DNA of 39,596 nt from a bacterium. GTDB lineage: Bacteria > UBA9089 > JASEIO01. Made by a program: the position numbers and the translations under genes. Of the stretch, positions 34,017 through 39,596 are shown one piece after another. The number at the start of each line of letters is the position of its first letter. The stretch's first letter is position 1. The stretch is taken from positions 1 through 39,596 of the forward strand of contig JASEIO010000011.1 in the NCBI GenBank assembly GCA_030017475.1, in the 5' to 3' direction. The notes beneath the pieces were generated by a model. The model had not been told where the DNA came from and did no database searches. It worked only from the letters and a program-made list of their open reading frames with translations.

Positions 34017-34542
34017 TTCCTCCTTCTTTCAATTTAATAGGTATTCCTGAGATCATCAGATAGACTTGGTGAGAAGAGCGGGCTATTATCTGATTTGCAA
34101 TTCCCACTATATCTCTAAAGCGTCTTCCTAATCTATTTTTAGGTACTATTCCAAAACCTACCTCATTTGAGACTACTATGGTGGTATATTTGGCATGCGA
34201 AATAACATCAACTATTCTTAGAATCCCATCCTTTATATAATCCTCATCTTTATTCATTAAAAGAAGATTTGAGATGAGAAAGGTTAGGCAATCTATAATA
34301 ACTACCTTACATAAGGGTTCAGTCTCGAGAAGGATTGAAGCCACATCTTTCCCTTCCTCAATTGTTTTCCAATTTGAAGGCCTTTCCTTCCTGTGTAATT
34401 CTATCCTTTCCTTCATCTCTTGATCCTTGGGAATGCAAGTAGCAATAAATGTAACTTCCTGGGAGATACCTTTTGCCAATTCTACGGCATATGCACTTTT
34501 TCCACTTCTTGCACCACCAGTAATAAAGATAAGCCTTCCCAT
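34009..34542 (-). CDS. cobU: Adenosylcobinamide kinase/guanylyltransferase CobU
   Basis: Bifunctional enzyme that phosphorylates and then guanylylates adenosylcobinamide. The P-loop FITGGARSGKSAYAVELA, HRKERPSNWKTIEE with its guanylylated His, and VVSNEVGFGIVP are diagnostic. ATG 34542 gives 177 aa; an earlier in-frame ATG reads through the terminator hairpin. Its Shine-Dalgarno GAGGA lies in the 3' arm of that hairpin, so both termination and translation can be controlled by the riboswitch. Confidence 0.95.
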   Translation of the reverse strand: MGRLIFITGGARSGKSAYAVELAKGISQEVTFIATCIPKDQEMKERIELHRKERPSNWKTIEEGKDVASILLETEPLCKVVIIDCLTFLISNLLLMNKDEDYIKDGILRIVDVISHAKYTTIVVSNEVGFGIVPKNRLGRRFRDIVGIANQIIARSSHQVYLMISGIPIKLKEGGNG

Positions 34543-34545
34543 AAC

Positions 34546-34582
34546 AAAAAAATCCTCAAAAAGTTTCTCGCCTTTTGAGGAT
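34546..34582 (-). terminator. Riboswitch expression-platform terminator that also buries the cobU SD
   Basis: On the minus strand ATCCTCAAAA and TTTTGAGGAT form a perfect 10-bp stem with an 11-nt loop, followed by seven T. The 3' arm contains GAGGA, which is the only Shine-Dalgarno candidate for cobU. Confidence 0.85.
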
Positions 34583-34616
34583 TGCACCCTGATTCCTTCA
34601 CCCTCCTCGGGGTTTC

Positions 34617-34783
34617 TATATGGGCAGGTCTTCTGACTTATGGATCATCCTACTCAAGGGCACCTTCCCACCTCATCCTTTCTTAGAAAGGGCTAGGCAG
34701 TGGCATTTTTGCCCTTTTTCGTCCCCAATCACAGCTGCGGGACAGCAAACGGAATCTCACCGTTTTCCCTTAAAACCCATATG
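34617..34783 (-). promoter_or_regulatory. Cobalamin (AdoCbl) riboswitch
   Basis: Conserved blocks on the minus strand in order: GGGAAAACGGTGAGATTCCG, GCTGTCCCGCAGCTGTGA, ATGCCACTG, GGTGGGAAGG and AGTCAGAAGACCTGCC (the B12 box region). P1 is closed by CATATGGG with CCCATATA. It controls the cob/btu operon on the same strand. Confidence 0.96.
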
Positions 34784-34804
34784 TCATATTCGATTGTAGT
34801 TTCT

Positions 34805-34833
34805 ATTCTAATTAAAAATTACTTATATGTCAA
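34805..34833 (-). promoter_or_regulatory. Sigma-70-type promoter of the B12 operon
   Basis: Minus-strand TTGACA, 17 nt, TAGAAT, ending about 20 nt before riboswitch helix P1. Confidence 0.75.
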
Positions 34834-34842
34834 CACAAATCT

Positions 34843-35031
34843 TCATTTTCCTCTAATCCTAATTAAGGCATCAATTATTATTCCAACAATAATTGACGTA
34901 AGCATCACTAAGCCAGGAGAGGTATCAATTGACCAGAGGATAAGCTTTATCCTTACCACCTCGTAATTTTGAAGAGAGATGATTAGACATCCTATAATTA
35001 AGACTATACCAATAAGATAACCAAGTTTCAT
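34843..35031 (-). CDS. LapA/DUF1049-like small membrane protein
   Basis: A 62-residue protein with two hydrophobic helices (residues 4-20 and 39-56) joined by QNYEVVRIKLILWSIDTSPG. This N-x-x-x-V-x-x-x-L-x-W pattern is typical of the DUF1049/LapA family, linked to LPS assembly in E. coli. It has no cytoplasmic TPR protein (LapB) beside it. It follows the DUF1844 gene by 13 nt, and its last part nearly touches the -35 box of the B12 operon. Confidence 0.8.
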   Translation of the reverse strand: MKLGYLIGIVLIIGCLIISLQNYEVVRIKLILWSIDTSPGLVMLTSIIVGIIIDALIRIRGK

Positions 35032-35044
35032 CGTCCTTTACCTC

Positions 35045-35404
35045 CTATCCTCCTCGATTCACTTTATCTTTCTTATTTTCATCTACTTCCTTTTTCTCAG
35101 TCCCCTCTCCCTCTTTCTTTTCTTCCTCCTTTTTTAACTCTTCCACGTAATTCATTTGTAGATTGCTTAAGGTGTCAGCCAAGAATCTCTCTTCCCTTTC
35201 ATTTAGGTTTCCTTTTGTTCTCTTTTTTAACATCATTAAGATATCAATCGTTGCCTTGGCTGCATCCAAATCTCTTTCAATCTTTTTGGTCAAAGGATTT
35301 GAAATCTTTCCTAAATGCTGCATTACTGAATCTGCAAACATGGAAACTACCTGCATAAATTGAATCTCCTCTACTACCCTTTCATCTACCTTTTTCTCCT
35401 CCAT
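35045..35404 (-). CDS. DUF1844 family protein
   Basis: A 119-residue protein with EIQFMQVVSMFADSVMQHLG and AAKATIDILMMLKKRTKGNL, the DUF1844 pattern. The C-terminal 35 residues are a low-complexity Glu/Lys tail. I start at ATG 35404 behind AAAGGAGG; a longer frame adds 21 unsupported residues. Function unknown. A promoter lies at 35446-35474. Confidence 0.88.
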   Translation of the reverse strand: MEEKKVDERVVEEIQFMQVVSMFADSVMQHLGKISNPLTKKIERDLDAAKATIDILMMLKKRTKGNLNEREERFLADTLSNLQMNYVEELKKEEEKKEGEGTEKKEVDENKKDKVNRGG

Positions 35405-35445
35405 AGCCCCCTCCTTTTGAAATTGCGGTTTATCCAATGGTTTAC

Positions 35446-35474
35446 AATATACCATATTATGTTTCAAAAGTCAA
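35446..35474 (-). promoter_or_regulatory. Sigma-70-type promoter of the DUF1844-lapA pair
   Basis: Minus-strand TTGACT, 17 nt, TATATT. Divergent from and adjacent to the plus-strand promoter at 35482. Confidence 0.7.
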
Positions 35475-35481
35475 TTATTTG

Positions 35482-35510
35482 TTGCTATTTATGCGTCTTT
35501 TTGCTAAAAT
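35482..35510 (+). promoter_or_regulatory. Promoter of the polynucleotide kinase gene
   Basis: TTGCTA, 17 nt, TAAAAT. The -10 box ends 7 nt before the chosen ATG (35518), so the transcript would be leaderless or nearly so. Confidence 0.5.
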
Positions 35511-35517
35511 ACGAGGG

Positions 35518-36540
35518 ATGAAAGATCTTATCTTGCCAGATGAATGGAATGAGAAAGCGAAGGGGATTTTATCTTCGGGGAAGATTACGGTTGTCTTGGG
35601 AGACGTAGATACAGGTAAGACTACCTTTGTCACCTATTTAGCTAATCTTTCGGTAAGGGAAGGTCACCTTACAGGTATCGTAGATTCGGATGTAGGACAA
35701 TCAGATATTGGACCACCAACTACTATCGGATTAGGGATAATAGATCATCCCATTTCGAGTTTAACCCAGATTACACCAAAGGCCCTATATTTTGTAGGCT
35801 CGATCTCTCCAGAGAAACACTTACTTCCAATGGTAGTTGGCACACAGAAAATGGTTGAGAAGGCTCTCTTCTTCGGGGTAGAGCGAGTTATTGTTGATAC
35901 TACTGGATTAGTTTATGGAGGAGTAGGAAGGGCTTTGAAGTACCATAAGATAAAAGGTATTTCTCCAGATAACATAATTGCTATACAAAAGAAACAGGAG
36001 ATTGAGCATCTATTAAAGCCCTTTGAAGTGTTAAAGGATATAGTAATTCATAGGCTTTCTTCACCACTTCATGCAAAAAGGAGGAATCAAGATATAAGAC
36101 GGGATAGTCGAGAGAAAAGGTTAGCTCTATATTTTAGAGATGCAATTGGTTTAGATATCCCTTTTTCAAGCATTAGAACCTATAACACCTTCTTTCTTTC
36201 AGGAAAACCATTAAATCAAGATGAAATCGATAGATTATCAAAGGAGCTCAGTGAGATTGTTTTTTATGGAGAAAGAATACCTGAAGGCTTGTATCTGGTT
36301 TCAGCTGATATAATACCTGAAAGGAGATTGTTTCATATCAAACAAAAGGTATTTCAGAAAACCCCTGAGGACTTTGAAGGAATTCTGGTTGGGTTAGGCG
36401 ATGAAAAGGGGGAGGTGGTTTCTCTTGGAATTATAGAGCGAATTGACTTTTCTGGCATGATGTTAACTATAAAAACCCCTTTTTCTACCAGAGGGTTAAT
36501 AAAAACCGTCCAATTTAGTGAATTCAAGCTGGGTACTTAG
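35518..36540 (+). CDS. Clp1/Grc3-type polynucleotide 5'-hydroxyl kinase
   Basis: P-loop kinase of the family that phosphorylates 5'-OH ends of RNA or DNA. ITVVLGDVDTGKTTFVTYLA is the P-loop; the lid-side GIVDSDVGQSDIGPPTTIGL is diagnostic for Clp1/Grc3; VIVDTTGLVYGGVGRALKYH follows. About 340 aa, with a C-terminal beta-rich domain. The start is ATG 35518 (MKDLILPDEWNE); the longer frame from 35437 overlaps the divergent promoter and adds no homology. Such kinases are standard in archaea and eukaryotes and much rarer in bacteria. Its 3' end overlaps an archaeal-type RNase HII by 45 nt, tail to tail. Confidence 0.85.
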   Translation: MKDLILPDEWNEKAKGILSSGKITVVLGDVDTGKTTFVTYLANLSVREGHLTGIVDSDVGQSDIGPPTTIGLGIIDHPISSLTQITPKALYFVGSISPEKHLLPMVVGTQKMVEKALFFGVERVIVDTTGLVYGGVGRALKYHKIKGISPDNIIAIQKKQEIEHLLKPFEVLKDIVIHRLSSPLHAKRRNQDIRRDSREKRLALYFRDAIGLDIPFSSIRTYNTFFLSGKPLNQDEIDRLSKELSEIVFYGERIPEGLYLVSADIIPERRLFHIKQKVFQKTPEDFEGILVGLGDEKGEVVSLGIIERIDFSGMMLTIKTPFSTRGLIKTVQFSEFKLGT

Positions 36541-37131
36541 TTCCTTTACATTCTTCCATCTTTTCCTTATCCCCTTTGGCAATTCCTTATGCTCTAATAG
36601 ATAATTCCTTATAAACTCATCTGTTTTTTCATTTGGATAACCAGAGACTCCATATCCTAAATCCCTAATTGCCCTATCCCTTTCTACCTTGGCCAAGATT
36701 GAGGAAGCTGCCACCACTAAATAATCTCTGTCTGCCTTTTTCTCATATATAATTTCTATATCATTAGGCTCTAATAAACGTAACTTCTTCAAGAATCTTT
36801 CTCTACTTAATCCCCCTATCTTATCGATTATTACCTTATCTGGTTTCAATTCATTGGTTATCATTTTGATCTTTTCTATCTCAATATCGGTTATAATCCC
36901 TTGATCAATCTCTTGAGCCAAAACCAAAACTATCTTATACCCCAAAACAATATCAATTATTTTGTTAAGTAAATCCTCTCTTACCTCAGGACGCAGTCTT
37001 TTACTATCCTTTATACCAATCTTCTTTAGATCTTCCAATTTGTCTTTATTTACCTTAATTCCTGCTATAACCATAGGACCAATACAAGATCCTCTTCCTG
37101 CCTCATCTATACCCACAACTATCTCATCCAT
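36496..37131 (-). CDS. rnhB: Ribonuclease HII, archaeal type
   Basis: Removes ribonucleotides and RNA primers from RNA-DNA hybrids. VGIDEAGRGSCIGPMVIAGI carries the catalytic Asp-Glu, and the later YLVVAASSILAKVERDRAI and GYGVSGYPNEKTDEFI fit. The spacing LKKIGIKDSKRLRPEVRE and SGYP...T pattern are those of archaeal RNase HII rather than the bacterial rnhB usually found between rplS and yraN. At 211 aa it is normal. It is the last gene after acyP and an unknown basic protein. Confidence 0.9.
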   Translation of the reverse strand: MDEIVVGIDEAGRGSCIGPMVIAGIKVNKDKLEDLKKIGIKDSKRLRPEVREDLLNKIIDIVLGYKIVLVLAQEIDQGIITDIEIEKIKMITNELKPDKVIIDKIGGLSRERFLKKLRLLEPNDIEIIYEKKADRDYLVVAASSILAKVERDRAIRDLGYGVSGYPNEKTDEFIRNYLLEHKELPKGIRKRWKNVKELSTQLEFTKLDGFY

Positions 37132-37132
37132 A

Positions 37133-37576
37133 TTATCCCCATTTTCTCATAAAACCACTTATAAAATCAATATATCTCTTAGAGCCTTCTTCACCTTTAG
37201 AATGTTTGTCAATGGAATTTAGAATACGCTCAAAACATAAGATTATTTGAGTAAAAGGTAATTCTTCCTCTACCATCTCTACATATTCTTTAGTCCTTTT
37301 CTGCAATTCTGAAACCAAACCATTTATCTTGGAAGAGACCTCTATTTCCCTTTCGCCTTTTATATTCTGTAGTACCTTCTTACAGGCTAATTTGACATCA
37401 AGATCGTAAATCTCATCCTTCTTATAGAATTCAACAATTGCCTCTTCTATCCTGTACAAAAGTCCAAACCCAAGGAAATCCTCTCTCCTTTTTCTTTTAT
37501 CAAGATATCTTTTTCTTTCCCATTCTTTTTTCTCCCTTTCTCTCCTCCTCTCCTTTCTTTTCTTTAGTTTACCCAT
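37133..37576 (-). CDS. Hypothetical basic protein
   Basis: A 147-residue protein not recognised. The first 34 residues are extremely basic (KLKKRKERRREREKKEWERK) and likely bind nucleic acid or the ribosome. Residues 36-140 look like a helical globular domain (LLYRIEEAIVEFYKKDEIYD, LPFTQIILCFERILNSI). Its gene ends one base before the rnhB start and begins 13 nt after acyP, so the three form one unit. ATG 37576. Confidence 0.7.
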   Translation of the reverse strand: MGKLKKRKERRREREKKEWERKRYLDKRKRREDFLGFGLLYRIEEAIVEFYKKDEIYDLDVKLACKKVLQNIKGEREIEVSSKINGLVSELQKRTKEYVEMVEEELPFTQIILCFERILNSIDKHSKGEEGSKRYIDFISGFMRKWG

Positions 37577-37589
37577 AAAGACCTCTTTA

Positions 37590-37874
37590 TCAATAGCGAC
37601 CGTACCTTATCTCAAAACCCGTAAATTCTCCCAAATATTTTTCGTATTCCACATCCACATCCTCCACTCTCGCTCCAGGTGGACCTTTTTTACACAACCC
37701 AATTACCCTTTCCACATCTTCCTTCTCACCTTCAAGAACTGCCTCAACCTTTCCATTCGGCAGATTTCTTACCCATCCTGAGACTCCTCTTGAACTTGCC
37801 CAAGACCTTACATTAGCCCGGAAAAATACCCCTTGTACCCATCCTGACACATAGATATGTGCTCTAATTTTCAT
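37590..37874 (-). CDS. acyP: Acylphosphatase
   Basis: Small hydrolase of acyl phosphates. VSGWVQGVFFRANVRSWASS carries the phosphate-binding loop and catalytic Arg, GWVRNLPNGKVEAVLEG the catalytic Asn, and the C-terminus ends in FEIRYGRY. 94 aa is normal. ATG 37874 follows AAAAGGGG. It has its own promoter at 37907-37935. Confidence 0.93.
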   Translation of the reverse strand: MKIRAHIYVSGWVQGVFFRANVRSWASSRGVSGWVRNLPNGKVEAVLEGEKEDVERVIGLCKKGPPGARVEDVDVEYEKYLGEFTGFEIRYGRY

Positions 37875-37906
37875 TTTCTTACCCCTTTTTACAATAATTT
37901 TGCATT

Positions 37907-37935
37907 AGTGTATATCAATCTATCGATTTTTTCAA
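37907..37935 (-). promoter_or_regulatory. Sigma-70-type promoter of acyP-hypothetical-rnhB
   Basis: Minus-strand TTGAAA, 17 nt, TACACT, about 33 nt before the acyP start. Confidence 0.65.
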
Positions 37936-37958
37936 TATATTTTTGACAAGATTTGGAT

Positions 37959-38330
37959 TTAAGAGGTGAAATTTGGTTGGCAAAAAAGGCAAGAGGATTG
38001 GTTATACTCAATCTTGCCAAATTGGGAAGGGGGTTTTCCTGCCAAAACCATATCTACTACATAGCGCCTACCACATCGAGTACAGGTAGAATAAACAAAC
38101 TCAAAATCTGTATGTTCCACTATCATATATTTACCACTATATATCTTACCTAACTCAATATATCTCTTAACATCAGGATGCAAATGATAGCCTAAGATTC
38201 TATCAATGAATTCAGCTTCTGATGCTGAAGTCTCGTTTTTGTAAATTCCATCTCCTCTATCTTCATCTATTTCAATCTTTGAGAGATATTTTAAAGAACA
38301 TGCTGACCACTCCGTTTGAATCCCTTCCAT
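37959..38330 (-). CDS. Unknown zinc-ribbon protein under a sigma-28-type promoter
   Basis: A 123-residue protein not recognised. The N-terminal half is acidic (KYLSKIEIDEDRGDGIYKNE) with a helix EAEFIDRILGYHLHPDVKRY. The C-terminal third has cysteine pairs CTRCGRRYVVD and CLFC about 25 residues apart, a zinc ribbon. ATG 38330 follows a strong AAGGAGG. Upstream are a terminator hairpin (38360-38397) and a consensus sigma-28 promoter (38461-38488), so it probably belongs to the flagellar or chemotaxis regulon. TTTACCTC in the leader is the exact complement of GAGGTAAA at its ribosome binding site. Confidence 0.75.
   Translation of the reverse strand: MEGIQTEWSACSLKYLSKIEIDEDRGDGIYKNETSASEAEFIDRILGYHLHPDVKRYIELGKIYSGKYMIVEHTDFEFVYSTCTRCGRRYVVDMVLAGKPPSQFGKIEYNQSSCLFCQPNFTS
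37982..38018 (-). terminator. Terminator-like hairpin inside the 3' end of the zinc-ribbon gene
   Basis: Minus-strand GGCAAGA pairs with TCTTGCC (7 bp, plus inner TTG/CAA), followed by six T, all within the last codons of the gene. It would end transcription before acyP, which has its own promoter. Confidence 0.55.
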
Positions 38331-38359
38331 GGGTATTTACCTCCTTGTGTCCCTCTATT

Positions 38360-38397
38360 AAAAAAGGCTTATCATAAAATGGTATTATGATAAGCCT
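38360..38397 (-). terminator. Strong terminator hairpin downstream of the sigma-28 promoter
   Basis: A perfect 13-bp stem AGGCTTATCATAA/TTATGATAAGCCT with 7-nt loop, followed on the minus strand by T-rich sequence (the A65 pairs, then five more T). On the plus strand it is followed by CTTTT, so it is partly bidirectional. It ends the pcm-mth938 transcript and also lies in the leader of the next gene. Confidence 0.85.
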
Positions 38398-38460
38398 CTT
38401 TTGTTCTATATTCGTTTCACTCCTTTGAGGTAAAACCATCCTTGTCCCTCCCACTATCTA

Positions 38461-38488
38461 ATATCGGCAAAAACTCTAAAAAACTTTA
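38461..38488 (-). promoter_or_regulatory. Sigma-28 (FliA/SigD)-type promoter, consensus boxes
   Basis: Minus-strand TAAAGTTT, 12 nt, GCCGATAT: both boxes match the consensus at every base, and the spacing equals that at 7951-7978. It begins two bases after the stop of the Mth938-like gene and points at the unknown zinc-ribbon gene. Confidence 0.8.
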
Positions 38489-38489
38489 C

Positions 38490-38825
38490 TTAACATGTAA
38501 GATGTAGGGCTGCTATTACATCTTTATTCTTTGATAGATCATTAAATTCCTTTACCGCCTTATCAGTTTTCTCAATGATTACCCGGATACCCCTTTTTTG
38601 AAGCAGATCCTTTACCTCTTGAGATACATCTACTATTCCGTATGCACCAGTACCAAAGATTACGACCTCAGGTTTTTCTTTTAATATCTCTTCAATATCT
38701 CTTGTAACTACTCTATGTCCTGTGACCCTCCACCAGGATTTAACCCCATCTCGGAAGATTCTAACATCATGACTATAAGTTTTACCATCAATCTTTATCT
38801 GCCCAAAGTTATAATCTTCTATCAT
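38490..38825 (-). CDS. Mth938-like domain protein
   Basis: A 111-residue protein with the Mth938/NDUFAF3 pattern: YNFGQIKIDGKTYSHDVRIF, then PEVVIFGTGAYGIVDVSQEV and LLQKRGIRVIIEKTDKAVKE. The bacterial role is unknown; the human homologue aids complex I assembly. It follows pcm by 12 nt. ATG 38825 follows AGGTAGAT, with GGGGTGAGG further upstream. Confidence 0.85.
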   Translation of the reverse strand: MIEDYNFGQIKIDGKTYSHDVRIFRDGVKSWWRVTGHRVVTRDIEEILKEKPEVVIFGTGAYGIVDVSQEVKDLLQKRGIRVIIEKTDKAVKEFNDLSKNKDVIAALHLTC

Positions 38826-38837
38826 CTACCTCACCCC

Positions 38838-39476
38838 CTAATGCCTGCCTGCCATCAATACAAATGCACAGCCTGTAATGGAGGTAGTTTCTATTTTGCC
38901 CCTTTCCTTTTTGATCAAGGTTAATATATGAGGATACCTACCACCCAAGGGTAAAACCATTTGTCCTGGGTCTTTTAATTGGTCAATCAATGGATCTGGT
39001 ATCTTTAAACAGGTACAGGTAACTATAATTCCATCATATGGAGAAAATTCGGGCCAACCATAATATCCATCAGAAATCTTAAATCTTATATTTTTATAAC
39101 CAAGGCTTCCTAAAATTCCCTTAGCTTGTCTTCCTAATCGTTCAATTATCTCTACCGTATAAACCTCCCGAGAAAGTTCAGCCAATACAGCAGTTTGATA
39201 ACCCGATCCAGTACCTATCTCCAGTACCTTTTCATCCCCTTTTAAATCAAGTAAAGTAGTCATTAAAGCCACCATATATGGCTGAGAGATTGTTTGATTA
39301 CAATCAATTGGTAAAGGACGATCCGAATAAGCTACTCCTTGTTCAGTACGCCTAACAAACCTATGCCTTTCTACCTTTCTCATAACATCCAACACCCTTT
39401 TATCTTTAATAGCCCTTATCCCTCCATTCTCAATCTGTGTTCTTACCATATCTTCTCTCGCTTTCACATAATCCAT
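38838..39476 (-). CDS. pcm: Protein-L-isoaspartate O-methyltransferase
   Basis: Repairs isoaspartyl residues using SAM. DRPLPIDCNQTISQPYMVAL is the family's substrate-site signature, KVLEIGTGSGYQTAVLAEL is SAM motif I, and GQMVLPLGGRYPH the late motif. 212 aa is normal. ATG 39476 follows GGGGTAG. Promoter at 39495-39523. Confidence 0.95.
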   Translation of the reverse strand: MDYVKAREDMVRTQIENGGIRAIKDKRVLDVMRKVERHRFVRRTEQGVAYSDRPLPIDCNQTISQPYMVALMTTLLDLKGDEKVLEIGTGSGYQTAVLAELSREVYTVEIIERLGRQAKGILGSLGYKNIRFKISDGYYGWPEFSPYDGIIVTCTCLKIPDPLIDQLKDPGQMVLPLGGRYPHILTLIKKERGKIETTSITGCAFVLMAGRH

Positions 39477-39494
39477 CTATCTACCCCTTTAATA

Positions 39495-39523
39495 ATTATA
39501 AACTATGATAGGTTAGATGTCAA
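39495..39523 (-). promoter_or_regulatory. Consensus sigma-70 promoter of pcm
   Basis: Minus-strand TTGACA, 17 nt, TATAAT, both boxes and the spacing at full consensus. The -35 box overlaps the stop of the preceding frame. Confidence 0.8.
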
Positions 39524-39596
39524 GGAAACTTTCTCTTCTCTTTGGCTGGCATAGGCACATGGTATCCAGTCTTGTAATAATTGTCAAACAATATTT
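39520..39596 (-). CDS. Possible C-terminus of an upstream gene, cut by window edge
   Basis: One minus-strand phase reads NYYKTGYHVPMPAKEKRKFP to a TGA at 39520-39522 and stays open to the window edge. The ending looks protein-like, and other phases are interrupted or lack such character, but only about 25 residues are visible. Not recognised; surE is a common neighbour of pcm, but I do not see its C-terminus here. Confidence 0.3.
   Translation of the reverse strand, partial: ILFDNYYKTGYHVPMPAKEKRKFP

Noticed and set aside
38272-38454. 60-residue frame overlapping the zinc-ribbon gene start
   Set aside because: It runs through the perfect terminator hairpin and has no family resemblance; the strong AAGGAGG before ATG 38330 defines the real gene.

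Overview
The window reads as a chromosomal segment from an AT-rich, flagellated, diderm bacterium, probably uncultivated and anaerobic. It has flagellar hook-type proteins, a TonB-dependent outer-membrane receptor, a complete corrinoid uptake ABC system, and housekeeping genes of bacterial type. No rRNA or phylum-defining marker is present, so I do not assign a phylum. Anaerobic life is only inferred, from a 2-oxoacid:ferredoxin oxidoreductase subunit and the emphasis on corrinoids.

Layout. (1) 1-7978, minus strand: two tandem, very large FlgE-like hook proteins. The downstream one runs off the left edge. The upstream one (1479 aa) carries about 600 residues of Gly-rich short repeats and is preceded by a sigma-28-type promoter, a long leader and an intrinsic terminator-like hairpin. 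(2) 8035-12289, plus strand: an overlapping-gene operon with Asp23, AmaP and DUF2273 (envelope stress module), then ThiD2, ThiE and ThiC (thiamine), then an orphan gamma subunit of a thiamine-diphosphate-dependent oxidoreductase. (3) 12415-23591, plus strand: a housekeeping run, ffh-rpsP-khpA-trmD-rplS-yraN-comM, then a secreted Ala/Glu coiled-coil protein, HU, a zinc-ribbon reading frame that lacks a normal start, miaB-pgsA-der-plsY, a gpsA remnant, a second HU and a MerR-type regulator. A tRNA-Pro(GGG) follows. (4) 34833-23834, minus strand: a cobalamin riboswitch-controlled operon, cobU-cobT-cobS-btuF-btuC-btuD-btuB, then two ATP-pyrophosphatase-type amide-forming enzymes (AsnB-like and Dph6-like), then cobD-cbiB. 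(5) 34843-39596: small envelope proteins, a Clp1/Grc3-type polynucleotide kinase convergent with an archaeal-type RNase HII, acylphosphatase, a sigma-28-linked unknown zinc-ribbon protein, a Mth938-like protein and Pcm.

How the genes work together. Region 4 imports corrinoids across both membranes (BtuB, BtuF, BtuCD) and assembles the lower part of cobamides (CobD, CbiB, CobU, CobS, CobT), with B12 feedback through the riboswitch. Region 2 makes thiamine phosphate, and its last gene belongs to an enzyme family that uses the diphosphate as cofactor. Regions 1 and 5 share near-identical sigma-28 promoter geometry followed by a terminator hairpin in the leader, which suggests an attenuated flagellar regulon.

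The points I consider most worth a second look are the two sigma-28 leaders with attenuator-like structure, the HU/zinc-ribbon junction with a TTTAAAG slippery heptamer in exactly the right frame, the giant repeat-bearing hook proteins, and the two ATP-PPase genes inside the B12 operon.
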